Of a stretch of DNA of 64,000 nucleotides, positions 26,746-39,700 are shown piece by piece (the stretch's first letter is position 1; each line of letters begins with the position of its first letter). The translations under genes and the position numbers were made by a program. Origin of the DNA: Gibbula magus (lineage: Eukaryota; Mollusca; Gastropoda; Trochida; Trochidae); NCBI GenBank assembly GCA_936450465.1, contig OW388293.1, positions 52,107,201-52,171,200 of the forward strand, in the 5' to 3' direction. The notes under the pieces are model-generated. The model ran no database searches. It saw only the letters and a program-made list of their open reading frames with translations, and was not told the origin of the DNA.

Positions 26746-27602
26746 TATTTACTTGGTTCTTAATTAAACAGTTCACTTCGAAAAGTTAGGGAGTAAAAGA
26801 AACAAACTCCTGGCAACGCATTCAGATTCAAAAGAGGCTGTCAAAGAATGTTATGAATCAAATAAGCTTAATACATGGGATACATGTAAAATCTGTACAA
26901 AGTTGTGAATCACCGGCATGTCAGTAGAAATTAACAAGAATATGTCAATGACGTACTATGTTAATGACACGAGTGAACGTATATTGATATTTACCGGGTC
27001 AGAACGATTATTATTCCGATATTCAAGCAAGAGTGTCGTAAACAGTAAGGAAATCATGAAATCGAAGAAATACGCAAACTCTACTTTCCAAACATTGGCT
27101 GGCTACCCGCAGAACATAACGCAACATAATAGACGAAACGTTACGGAAACATTGTTTATGACGTCGTGTCACCTGACAAAATTATCATATGTTCCATCTA
27201 TACGCCCGACATTACATCTAAATTACATCACCGGTGTCGAACATGAGCAAATTTCAACCAATAAACACATGTCTGACTTTTGTGATTAACTTCAACATTG
27301 GCTTGCCAAAGATTGCAGTATTACGATCTAGATGGCATGAACACTAGATGTTATGTCGAGTGAAACATTATAATTAAAAGTTAGTCTTAATTGGATTGGA
27401 AACCATGATAAACATTGTGTCAGACTTGAACACGGAACACAAAAGGTTGGAATCGGCATAACCAGATCCTTCCCTTTCCTCCTGTGAAAGCATGTAGTAA
27501 CGTTAATTCTATAAGTTACTCAAAATTCGTTTAAGATAACTGCTACTTGATACTTGGCCGTACATCCCTGAAACACATAAGAGATAAGTCACCCGCTGTC
27601 CC

Positions 27603-27764
27603 TCAGCTCTCAGCTTCTTCTTCTTTGTGAATACTCTCTTCCTTCACTTCTTTGTTCAACGGTTCTGTCACTTCCGCGCTTTTTGCCTTATTTTTAAGGA
27701 TTGACGTCATTTTGGGAGGAGCTAATCGCCCATTTCTCTGTTGGTTGTTTCTAAGGCACTGCAA
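27603..27764 (-). CDS. RXFP-like terminal exon: distal cytoplasmic tail and stop
   Basis: A 162-nt exon in phase 0 with acceptor TTTCAG, 53 codons and a TGA stop. It reads [17 protein letters not shown], then a charged, Ser/Lys/Glu-rich stretch ending KEEEAES. It is open in the frame required by the TM7 exon donor and is less AT-rich than its surroundings. I do not recognise a homologous tail, so the call rests on splice sites, phase and coding-like composition. A second AG six bases downstream (TTGCAG) could give a variant lacking two residues. Confidence 0.75.
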   Translation of the reverse strand: MQCLRNNQQRNGRLAPPKMTSILKNKAKSAEVTEPLNKEVKEESIHKEEEAES

Positions 27765-30700
27765 CTGAAACATAAACATATTACTTTTAACAATCTACGA
27801 GACATTGTGCTGGAATGTTTATTTTTCTTTGCTGACATTATAAAAAGCACCGAAAGTGATATTTAAAATTGAAATATTTCACGATGAATAGGGCATGCGG
27901 GATTGCTAAGTCGGCCTTAACTTTGAATCTTAATATCATAAATAACGAGTGTTGCTTTTTATGAATCAAGCGACCATGTTAAGTTCATTCGAAGGGTTAA
28001 TGGTTACATAGTTCGGCATCTTATTTTTAAAGGGCATGTCTCATTCCATTTCTTTACATTGGTGTCAAGGTTCTTGGTCTTCCTCGTGTCGTGCTTCTCA
28101 AAGTAGCAGATTGTGTTACAATCAATGATCACATGAGGTTGAAGTTTCTAACATTTACTTATTATAATATCCGTATTCATTTAACAGCAATGTATAAACA
28201 GAAGAGTTCGTTGTTATCAAGACTGAGAAATTGACGAATGATATTTTCAGCGAGTATATAAAAAAGACCAGGAAGTATTATTAAGCGAATGTTAAATCGA
28301 CAGATTCAATACAGTATTGCGGCCCGAGCTCTAACTTATATATTATTAGTGATACGCATCCTGAAAACCAAACTACTTTGTTTCGCTCGTTTCTCCATTC
28401 TCTTCCCACAGAGGTAACTCCCTTCATAATTCCGCTCCTCACCTCTGTTCTAGAAGGACTGAATTCCTCGGCATGAAAGAGAGTGTCCTGATTGGTTGCA
28501 TTTGAAACTAATGGTGAATCTAATCAGCGACGTAAGATAAACGTGTTTTTGTTAAATGTGTTGTCGTCGAAATATACATTTGAATTTGTAGAAACAATTG
28601 ACCATAAACATGCTGATAGATAAAGAAGACCAAATCAGAGACAAATACCGAACATAGTTCATTTGTGTTATTTACATCAGGCATATTCGAAGAACATTTG
28701 CTAATCAGCAAGACGCTTAAGAGTCAAATGCCTTTATCTTTGAAGTCACTCGATCGACAAATATGCTTTTGAAAGATGAGTTTTTATTGGTTAAGAGACA
28801 GGAATACAGTATGATGTTCCCCTTTCCCAAACAGGGAATTTTGTTGGATCCGAGAAATTCAGCCCTTCTAGAAAAGAGGTTAGGACTGGAAATCTGAAGA
28901 GAGTAACCTCTGTGGGAAGAGAATGTCGCTTCTCTTGCAAATTGTACATTTACCTTGGTTTTCAAGACAAGTGAAGTGGGGAATTGTATAAACAAAACCT
29001 CTAAATATATAACACGATGATCATTGCATAGTGTGAAGCGGCTGTTGTTTATAATTACCTGGAGGGATAAAGCAATGAATTTTTCTTTGATGAATTTAAA
29101 CACTGTCTAAAAAGACTTTAGCTCAAATGTTATCTATTTTTCAATCAGTTTACAGTGGCAGTCCATAAAGGAGATCGTGAGGGTAAAATATGGTTTACGA
29201 CTGTGGTTTCCGGTTAATAAGCAGGTAATCTCTGATCTTCCTACTTATCAGTGAGTAGATGTACTTACACACAATTATACTTCAATGCTTTTTATGACTG
29301 ACGGATATATACAGTCAAACAATTTGTTAACATACATAACGATCATCACCATCATCTAAAGAGAAGTTAACGTTGTCATGAAAATGAAAATTAATGCTCT
29401 TCTTGAACGTCTGGTTTATAGCCAAAAAGAAGTGGAGTTATTTCTAACTCGAACATCAAAGTAGCTCTTCCTTGACTGCGAACAGACATTAAGCCATAAA
29501 TGTGACATGGAAAACTTGAAATATTGGAAAATAAGCCCATACATTATATATACTTTAACAGTTATATTGTAAACCTTTCAAAATGGCCAATAATAGTGTC
29601 ATACACAAGCTCAAAGAAATGGAAAACTGGTAAATATTCATAAACAATTAACATCAAATAAATATACCCATTATGGGGTATATGTTATACCACACGTAAG
29701 ACTGTAAAACCCCGATGCTAACTAGGTGCAAATGGCAAACTAAAAAAACACTTACTTACTTACAATTACACATGTATATATATCATCCTCAAGTAACCCT
29801 TGCCTCAAACTCTGAAAGGGGGCTGACTGATGTGAATCTTAGAACAAGGCGAAAGTGCAAGAACACATTGTCTGTTACACCCCCGCCCCTCCCAGTCATT
29901 ACCTTCTTATAGAGGTAACTCCGCTCAGTTCTTCCATACTAACCTATGTTGCATAAAGGCCATATTTCACGTTTCTCGTATACTCCCCTCGAGTCGAAAG
30001 TTTGCAACACTTGTATGACCTTACTTTTGTAAAATCAAACATCGTTTTACATCTGCGATCGAATTCTTTGATGTTACGAATATGTTACGCAAATATGAAG
30101 CAACTAGTCAGTTACGGAATGTTCAGTTTCAAACAACGTCGCTGATTGCACAACTCAGCATTCTCTATTTTATAACCGAAAAAGTTATCTTTATGCAACA
30201 GGGGTTAGCACCGAAGAACTTAGTGGAGGAACCTCTCGAGAAGATAAAGGCCTCCCAGGGGGACAAGTATGAAGTATATAGCTACAGAGCAATGCTCATA
30301 TGAAGCTTTTATTCTTTAAAGAGTCCTTAATCATATTTCTGTGTTGAGATTTATTATTAGCTTGTCAAATCATTGGTGATAAATAAGAGGATTGTTCCAC
30401 ATCCACAGTGTTGTTGAGCTAAGGCTTATTATTGAGAGTCGGTTCCTGAACATATGTTTTGGAACAGCCCATCATTAATATGAGACACATTGACACAATC
30501 ATGATAATTATTCCAAATTCAATTTCCAAGGCCCTGAGCCTTATGGTTGATACGTTCTGCTCCGAAACGGTCCAAATTTAAAATCCAAAGAATATGAAAG
30601 GCACATATACAGTGCTTGTATGGTACACACACGAAGTAATGAAACTATAATGAACAATTTTAGAGTCATGAGACCTTTAACACTATACTCTGACTAACGT

Positions 30701-33700
30701 GTCTCACTTTTGTTTTATCAATAAAAAAAAATCAGTTTAATTTTAAGTTGCATGATCTTGTCTCGTTGTCTGCCAGAAGATACTTAGTAGTACTTAGTAG
30801 TTATATCCACATATACCAATATATTTTCATTTGATAGACTACTCGTGTATCATCAGTATAAATTAAAATTATTAAATTATAATGATGATAAATGGAGTCA
30901 TTTCTGTTACTTACCTCAAGCACCACCTTACTTATTTAAAACCTACAACTTTTGGGTAATGTATGTACAATACATACACATTCTATATGGGTAATTTTAA
31001 TTCATTTACCTCCACATCATTGAGTGCATGTCTGTTTGTGACTGAAGTCCTTAGACCTCTAGCACTAGACCCTGAGTGGCTGGTCTCCTTGTTGGTCTGT
31101 GGTCTCCATACCACGGAGGAAAACTTTGACAGCAGCTTCTGTTTGAAGAGTTTTGTGGTGAGGGTGTAGAGGAGGGGGTTCAGCGCACTGTTGACGGGCA
31201 GCACGAACACCACAACCCATGCATAGAGGTCCCCACTAATGCGTATCCCTGTAAAATGATTACACACAATAATCCAAAACGAAATACTAATTTCCCTCTG
31301 CAGAGCATTTCAAAGCCAATCTCTATTACCAGATAGTTTAAGCCTTGCTACATTTCCATAAGGTTTCTGTGCTAGCGAATCAGAGTACACTATGCATTTC
31401 AAGTGCAGCACTCCGCTACCTCAGCATAGAAAAATGAAGGAAATGCTGCAAGGCTTAAAGCAGCAAGTGATGGAGACTGGAGCGAGCTATGCCTTGCGTA
31501 TGGGAGTTGGCAAAATATCTGTATCAATAGCATATTAAAACATTGAATAATATGACAAGGGAAAGTATTAAATCATAACTCTTAACATGTTTTAGTTTGA
31601 TAATAAAAAAAATCAACCTGAAATAGAATTTACACCACATGTATCATTGTGCATTATTGGAATTCAACATCATCCAAGACATGGTGCACATTCAGTACAG
31701 ACTCTGAAGCTTTCTTCAGCTAATGTCAACAATACCAAATTGTAACATTATAAAAGAGACTGTAAAAGGATATGGAATGACAATTCTTGATAATGACGAT
31801 GACTCACCAATGCATCATTTGACATTGACAAATATTGGTAAACAAATTACTGCTGGAATGGTAGTACGTATACCCTGCATGATTTGGGAATATGTCGCAT
31901 GATAATATGTCATTCCTCTCAATACCTTTTGAAGAATGTATTCTGTAGCTTTGTGAAATAACAATTTGCCTCATGAGAACATTATTCAGTTTTACACACG
32001 TCCTCGTGTTTTAATATGAAGCTGCATATCAGAGCCAAAAATGGAAGATGAACTGTATAAATGCAAAATAATATCTTATTTTTTTTATTATAAATGGTAA
32101 AACCTTACCAGAGTAATTTAAAGATTATGAAGCATATTGAAAAAGCTGTCATCATCAGCAAATGCCATTTTCCAAACTCAAAATGTTTGTGTATCATTTT
32201 CAGTCAGCAATTCGAAAAACATGACGAAACATGAATGTATAAAATTACCTAATATTATTCAACTTCCCAATGCAAGGCATAACTCTTGCTAGTCTTCATT
32301 ACTGGCTGATTTAGGCCTTGCAGTATTTTCTTAAGATATCTCTGCTTGGAAATCCAGGCCCCTATGCATTTCAGGTGCAGCGATCCACTATCTTGGCACA
32401 ACAAAGCTAGGGAAATACTGCAAGACTTAAATCAGCGAGAAATGGAGACTGGCAAGAGTTATGCCTTGCGTCTGGAAGTTGAATATTATTATGCTTTTGT
32501 GGCGTTAAGGTATCAACGGTCGTATTTCACAATTGCCACTTTCACCTTTACTTTAAAAATGGCATTTCATATTCAATGTATTATCATATAATTTCAGTAT
32601 TGACAAAATGACTAACCATATAATCATACTCAAATAATGCTTTGTGAGATCTTGCCTCGTATATGTATAATTTTAATCAACTCGTGTTGATATATATCTG
32701 ATATCAGAAGACACCTGGGGGTGAGATTCTCTTATTTCTTTTCTGATCTTCAATCTTGTGTTTGTATGACCTCTGTAAAGCTATTTGATGTCAATTAGGG
32801 AAATGCAATGTCTATATTGTACATATGATATGATTAAAAAATAGTAAACATAAAAAGTCACACATATAGATGTACTTCTGAGGATATGAGAGTTAGGTGT
32901 CTCTGCCTATTCAAATTTCAAATCAAAGAGTTCATATAAGTCAAATTATTAAACATCTATTTATCATTCCATATATGATACATATACTATTTAAATATTG
33001 AATATTTGAATGGTTGTTAGCATAATTGTATATGAACAGTCTGATCAGCCCTGTTAAGAGGAAAACATTTTACACAATATTGCTTCTAACCAGATTCAAA
33101 ATCGCTTGGTAATGTCTCTCCATAGTCTGAATAATTAGAAAATTTTTAATTTTTTCAATATATCATAAAATCCATGATTTAATTGGAACAAAAACGAAAA
33201 ACGTACCTGAAAGAGCGAGGATTTTTATAACGATGATTGGTATCCAACATGCAAAGTCTGTGATGACAATGAAGAAAAACCTTTTGACAAGACACCTGTC
33301 TCCACTCTCTCTGGTAGTCCGTAATGGGACAGCTGTCTTGTGTATTGAAACAAACATCGCTGCGTATGCGTAACTGATGAATCCAAAAGACACAGAATTC
33401 ACTCCAAGAATGAGGACAGCAGAATACTCCCAGCCCTTCACAAAAGGGTCATGTAAATGCAGAGGAATGCACACAGCGTTATCACGGTAAAAGGATTCAC
33501 CGAAATAGTCCAGCTTCAAAACAGGAAGCACTCCAAGAAGAATGGCCATCATCCACAAGCTGAACATAGCAAGGTAAGCTACTTTGAGCCCCCTTCTTCT
33601 GAAGGAAAGTGGATACATTATACTCATGTACCTATCCAGAGTAATAAGAGTGAGAGTCATCACCGACATCTCGCTGCTCACAGTAGACAGTATCCCAGAT

Positions 33701-36700
33701 AGATCACATTCCCAACTATTCCTCCAGCCCTCGTCGTGGTACATGTAGTCCCCTCTGTACATCTTGTCCCGAGATCCGATGATAAGCAAATATATTCCCA
33801 TTAGCATGTCTGCAAGGGAAAGGTTCTTGATGAAGAAGGAATGGATCTGATTATCCTCTTTCAAGAGAAAACGCCCGAGAAGAACGACCACGTTGCCCGC
33901 ACATGCCAGCACAGCCACCACCCAGACGCTGATCCTCAGGACGATGTTCTCGAGCAGGTTCTCCTGACTCGAGATTCCATCCCCGTACGGTTTGCAGGAT
34001 ATGACCACGTCCTCCACGTAAGAACACATGTAGAACTTGTCAAAATATCTGGAAGGGAGAACAGTGTTGTAGTTTGTTTGCTAGGATTGTATGGTTCAAT
34101 ATTCTATTGAGGAAATAATGGTTTTCAAGCTCTGCAAAAATTAACAAGGGTTGTACGCTTTGAGTTTCAAAATTAAATAATGTGTAATGAGATATGAAAC
34201 CAGTTTATTATATAATTGCTGGTGAAATACCGGTATCTATCAATGAAAATAAACCGTGCTATCAGCCACTAGTGAAAATAACAATGGAACGTATTATCAG
34301 TCACTAGTGACTGCTATAACAATGACCTGACGTCATAAAACAATGCTCCGACATCATGACACGTTCATGACGTCACATTGTTGCTCAGGCGAGAGGCTCA
34401 TTCTGGAGCCGACTTAACGTAAATGCAAGTCAATTTCGGGGAATGTGCAAAGATTTGGTCATATAATCAATAGAAAACTTGTCTTTTCTTGACAAATACC
34501 ATGTTTATCTCCTCTCGTGAGGTAGAAAAGTAATATATTTTCACTCGTGGCTGCGCCACTCGTGAAAATATAACCTTTCTACCTCACTCGATGAGATAAA
34601 CATGGTATTAGTCAAGAAAAGCCAAATATCCTCTATATATTTTCACTGTGACATATATTCACACACAAGTGACGAGTCTGAAGTCGGAACTACACTATGT
34701 ACAAGAATGTTGAATGAGAAGGCAGAATTATATAATAAAAATGGTAACGTAATTGAGTTTGTCAAATACCAGGTTTATTTCAACTCGTGAAGTATTAACT
34801 TCGCCAATGACACTCGATGAACTAAACGTGTACCTAGTGCATGTTTTTGAAAAAAAATCATTGAATATCTTCTATATATTATAAACAGATTAAGGTTTTC
34901 TGAAAAAAAGTATAAAATTTTATAGTAGGTTATAAACAGATGCTTGTGATTATGTGATTGTAATACATTAACGTGAGATTGGCATGGGAGATTACTTTGA
35001 TAGGAAAATCTAATTTTTTCACACTGTTCAGTGATATGATCTTTTTATTCATCATTAAGATACCAATCGATCTCGTTTCGGCGAATATAAAGTAATCTCA
35101 TTATCATATTTATATCTTATGAATAAATTCCATCCAGATACGACTTTGTAATTATTTAAATACGTCTCTTAAAGGTAAACAAAGATGACATATACAAAAT
35201 CCCCATGGCACAATTTATGTTTCTTGCAGTCATTCTAAATATGACAGTTCACTATAGTGTTAACATTAAAATTGATTTAGCTAATACCTGATAAAGTACA
35301 CAAATGTAAGAATACAATATCAAACTTCATTCACAATACCTGCATGTATATTTTAGTCGTTGTTTGTTTAAATAGGTGTGCAACGTCACGTGGATGTTTA
35401 CAGCCCACTCACATAGGAGTCCGATCCAGAAGCAAAGGATATTTCAAAAATAAATCTCACAACTGATAACCCATGAATCACTTCACTTATATAAGGTAAT
35501 GTTCTTGCAGCATACTGCCATAAGCAATCACTCTTATCTGATTTAATTTACATTTACACAATTGAAAGCCCATGAATTCAGCACGATTATGAATAATGTA
35601 TCCGGCCATTAAAATGCCATAAACAAAACCCAACTTGTGCTTCATCCCCCCTGACTTAACATACATTCAAACAATTTGAGAATGCTGAAGCAATGCATAA
35701 CATTGCACGCCGTTGATCACAATCCACATCGTATCAGCTTAATGCCGTCTTCTTTTTCAAATGAATCTGTTACAATGCACATCAAAGTCTATCTATTACT
35801 TGGTCATTTTTGCCATATTGTGTGAAAAGAATACGAAAAGATAAAAACATAAATTCAATAATTTATCTCCTCTTTCGCGATAAAATCATTTTTTAATCTG
35901 TCATTTTATATACGAGTAAAATATCATGTCAACGCCAAATCACAACGCAGATACGAATCCATTCTTCAACTGACGAACAATCATCTAACCACTTATCTTC
36001 AGTGAAGACAGCAAAATGGCCTTTGATTAATTTAGATATTGACCGGTCACTGTTACACTTAAGATGATAACTATGTGAGAGAAATCCCCCTGTCCTGATA
36101 AAAGGCATCCATTAACACGTCAAGTTTGAATCTAAAAGTGTAATGTTCCGTTTAAACATCGTTCGTGATCGAACGCATCAGTAAAACACTTCTCGTTAAG
36201 AAGCAAAAAAATGTTTTCGTTATTAAACGGTCAACAGTTAATGTAAAAATCTAACATATCAATACTCAAGGCCCATCCAAATACTAATACAGTCAGTCTA
36301 ACCTTTCTCATAAGTGAACACCAGGTAATGGTTTTAATAACTCATCTCTGTTGCGGGGTGATGTTCTCCGTCCGCATCCATTATCAACAGACACTGAAAT
36401 GGGAGCTTCTGACTGTTCTTATCTCTGGCCTCTCCGTCTACTTAGTCCGCAATGAGGACAATTATCAGTCATTGACCAGACATATTTATCATACCCTGCG
36501 GCTTGTATAAATAACTGACCAACTCCTGGCGCAAACATGTCCATTTATAACCCTTCATTTATGCCGAATTAGCTGTAATAAGCCGGAGTGGAGAGCTGTA
36601 TGGATGAGTTTGGTAGTACATCCGAGAAAGCTAATGTAAAGGTATACGTCAAACTATTTGAATCCGTGTAAAAAAATCAATATTAACATATGAAGGATCG

Positions 36701-39700
36701 CCAAACTAAGCTTGCTATGTGAATTAAATTAAATTAAATTTATTCAAGTTATTTTCACTGTAGTTTGATAGACGGTTAATTCCACTGATAAATTACAGTA
36801 CTTCATTGTCCGTCATATACTAACGTTATTCATCGTCAAATCATCATCGGAACAGGGATAGGGCCGATAACACATCTTGGTACATCATTGTTGAGTGATA
36901 TTTTATATTTGTATATCCTTAGAAAGATTTTAAGGTCATCATGTTTGTGTAGATGGAAGAGTATTTTTACTTTCCATAACATCATATGATTGGATGTACA
37001 TGTACTTCCGAAAACGACCTATCAGTCTCATTTTGGTATTGTGCGTCCGAATTTTCTAGATTCAGTTTTGAAGGAGGCTTGGAAACATGCTCAGCACAAG
37101 TAGATTTAAATATAGAACTTAGTTTTTGTATACCCTATTCACTGTTGAAAACATTTTAACATGGCAAATAATATTCAATTTAGACAGGATCATATTTGAA
37201 GTGTACATACGTATAAAACAAATTGGTACATGTTTTATTTATTGTTCTGATATTAAAGGAGAGAAATGATATGAACACGATTGATCTTATTCAGCATTTA
37301 AACATACATTAAATACTTACATAAACTTCAGACTTTCTGTTTGATGAAAAGTACCTTCCGGGATTCTCCTAAATGGATTTTTCGTCAGATCTCTGCAACA
37401 ATAATCGCATAGAAATAGTCACCAATGTGAATGTAACATATTTTGATTTTCAAAACTGGGTTCCACAGGAGATATCGCTTGTATGAGATCAAGCGATATC
37501 TCCTAGGAGATAACGTTTTGACAGTAGATTTTAACAATGCCCAGTTGGCATCAGCTACATGACATCACAATGATTTTGCATCATCAAGTAATGACATCAC
37601 AATGCTACAGTAGTAACATGTATGACGTCATAATCATGATGCTATGATATCACATCACTGGAAGCCAAATGCCAGTTTTGTGTTTAGATATGTTCATTTT
37701 TCTTTAAAAACTAATTGAAGAATGATTTTGGATGATAAATAGAATATCACCCTCGTGACTTCTGATATCAAATATATCAACACTCGTTGATTAAAGTAAA
37801 AAAAATCCTCGGCAAGCCTCGTATATTTATAACTTTTATCAACTCGTGTTGATATATTTGATATAATAAGACACTTGGGTGAGATTCTCTATGTATTACA
37901 CGATTGTCTCTATGTTGCATATTATATGATTTTATCTATATATTGTAGTCTATCATTATACCTAAGCATTGTATACTACTATTGTATATATGCTGAGTAT
38001 GATGATTGTATATTTCTATTGTGCCATACATGTACATGTATCATTGTTTGCATGTTTTGTACGTATGTAGTTTGTAGCTATGACGTGTATCCTGTCATTG
38101 TATCTGTGTATCATATATATACTATCCAGCGACTATTTCATATAATTGCATTGTATTATTGAATCATATAATAGTATCTACTAATATTAGTATGTCATGA
38201 TTGTATATGTATATTGTATCATAGATATTGACATGAGATGAAAAGCGCTAGGTCATAACAAAATACTTATTTTGCAACAATTTATCAATTAGCCTAATTA
38301 TTTACACCAAAGCAACCATTCATCTTCATGGAAACCATTACTATATACAAGATTGGTGAATAGATATATATATATATTACCGTTGGAAATTGTGTACGAT
38401 TGTTGCGGTCAATTGTCTGGCAGCACATATTCAGTCATAATTGTTCAGTTTTTGTAAAGATGTCCTTGTTATCGTCCAAATCCAACTGCCCATATGGTCT
38501 TGGACGTTTATACCGTATAAGTGCAATACACGTGCTAGTCAATAACTATTGTTTTAGTAATTGCTGGCCTGTGGAATTTACTGCAGTGTAAGGCATATGG
38601 CACTAAGGTTCCATGAAGGTTTACAAATACAATGTCAGCACATGTCCTACCACCATTCTGCTACATAACTCAGTTTCCCTGGTGGAAGTATATATTCAAT
38701 CTCGGATTTGTTTTCTCGATTTTTGTTGGCGAGTAAACGATTTAATATCAGTCTCGCTTTGGCTCAATGGATAACAAGACCAATGACTGACCATGGTTAA
38801 ATGGAAACAGTATAATATTTAAGTTTATTTAACATTCTCAATGTAACACTGATAGTGACAAAAAATGTTATAACATAATAATTATATGTTCATACTTACA
38901 AAGATTGCAGTTTAACGAGAGGAGTGAAGACGTCTTTATGAACAGTTGAAATTTCATTATCTGCCAAAACCCTGAAATAATTGCATATAAATGAAAATGA
39001 AACACATTATTATTCGTTGTGCACAATATTGAATGAAAGTTCTTACGCTTTTCAAGTAAAAGAATAGCAAATGATTTAAAAAACAACAACTTTTTTATTA
39101 AACTTTTCTGATGTCCAAAGAAATATTTATATTTTGAAATACCCGAGGTCAACACTATTTTACACATTAGAGATTGATTGCGTCTCATACACTCACAGAA
39201 TTTTCAGTCTGCTAAGGCCATCAAATATTCCTTTTTCTAAAGTGGTGAGTTTATTCTCGGACAGGCTTCTGCAAACAAACACATGTTATCATTTAATATC
39301 AAGAATAATGATCAATATAAGAATTATAATTGAATACACAGCATCTTTTATAGTTTTATATAGAAAATGTGATTAAAGATTAATTTAAGATATAGATATG
39401 TCCCCAATTAATATCAAGAATAATGACCAATATATGAATTATTTTATCGTTTTATGGTTTTATATAAGCTTTGGTGAAGATATTATAAAATGATGCTACG
39501 ATATATAAGACATAAAAATAAAGAATAATGACCAATATAAGGCTTATTGTTTGGTTTTATGGTTATAAGAACAACGATCAATACAAGTTTTACAACATCT
39601 CTCATTGTATTACACGTATATATATATATAGAACATTTGGTGAAAATATTCATGGAATGATGCTACAGAATATAAGATAATCGTGTATCAACATGTCTGT

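Larger units (their letters stand above)
27765..31009 (-). other. Terminal intron of the RXFP-like gene
   Basis: A 3.2-kb intron. It contains a pair of about 80-bp inverted arms (28396-28474 and 28846-28925) and a fragment near 30414 that resembles the first bases of the array unit (ttgagctaaggcttatt). A 73-codon plus-strand open frame (30082-30303) lies in it. Nothing else was recognised. Confidence 0.6.
34049..37320 (-). other. Large intron between last LRR and 7TM exon
   Basis: A 3.27-kb intron with consensus GTAAGT...TTCCAG. The first part (34200-34830) is a hairpin-rich repeat zone. About 35360-36620 shows no repeat that I can match elsewhere in the window and is of more complex composition. 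No exon needed by the protein is missing here. Confidence 0.7.

Noticed and set aside
26918..27289. 123-codon plus-strand frame
   Set aside because: No recognisable domain, no splice or promoter context, and composition like the surrounding DNA.
28717..29103. 128-codon minus-strand frame
   Set aside because: It overlaps the inverted-repeat arm in the terminal intron and shows no domain.
33457..34110. Plus-strand frames opposite the 7TM exon
   Set aside because: They are antisense shadows of the strongly supported receptor exon.
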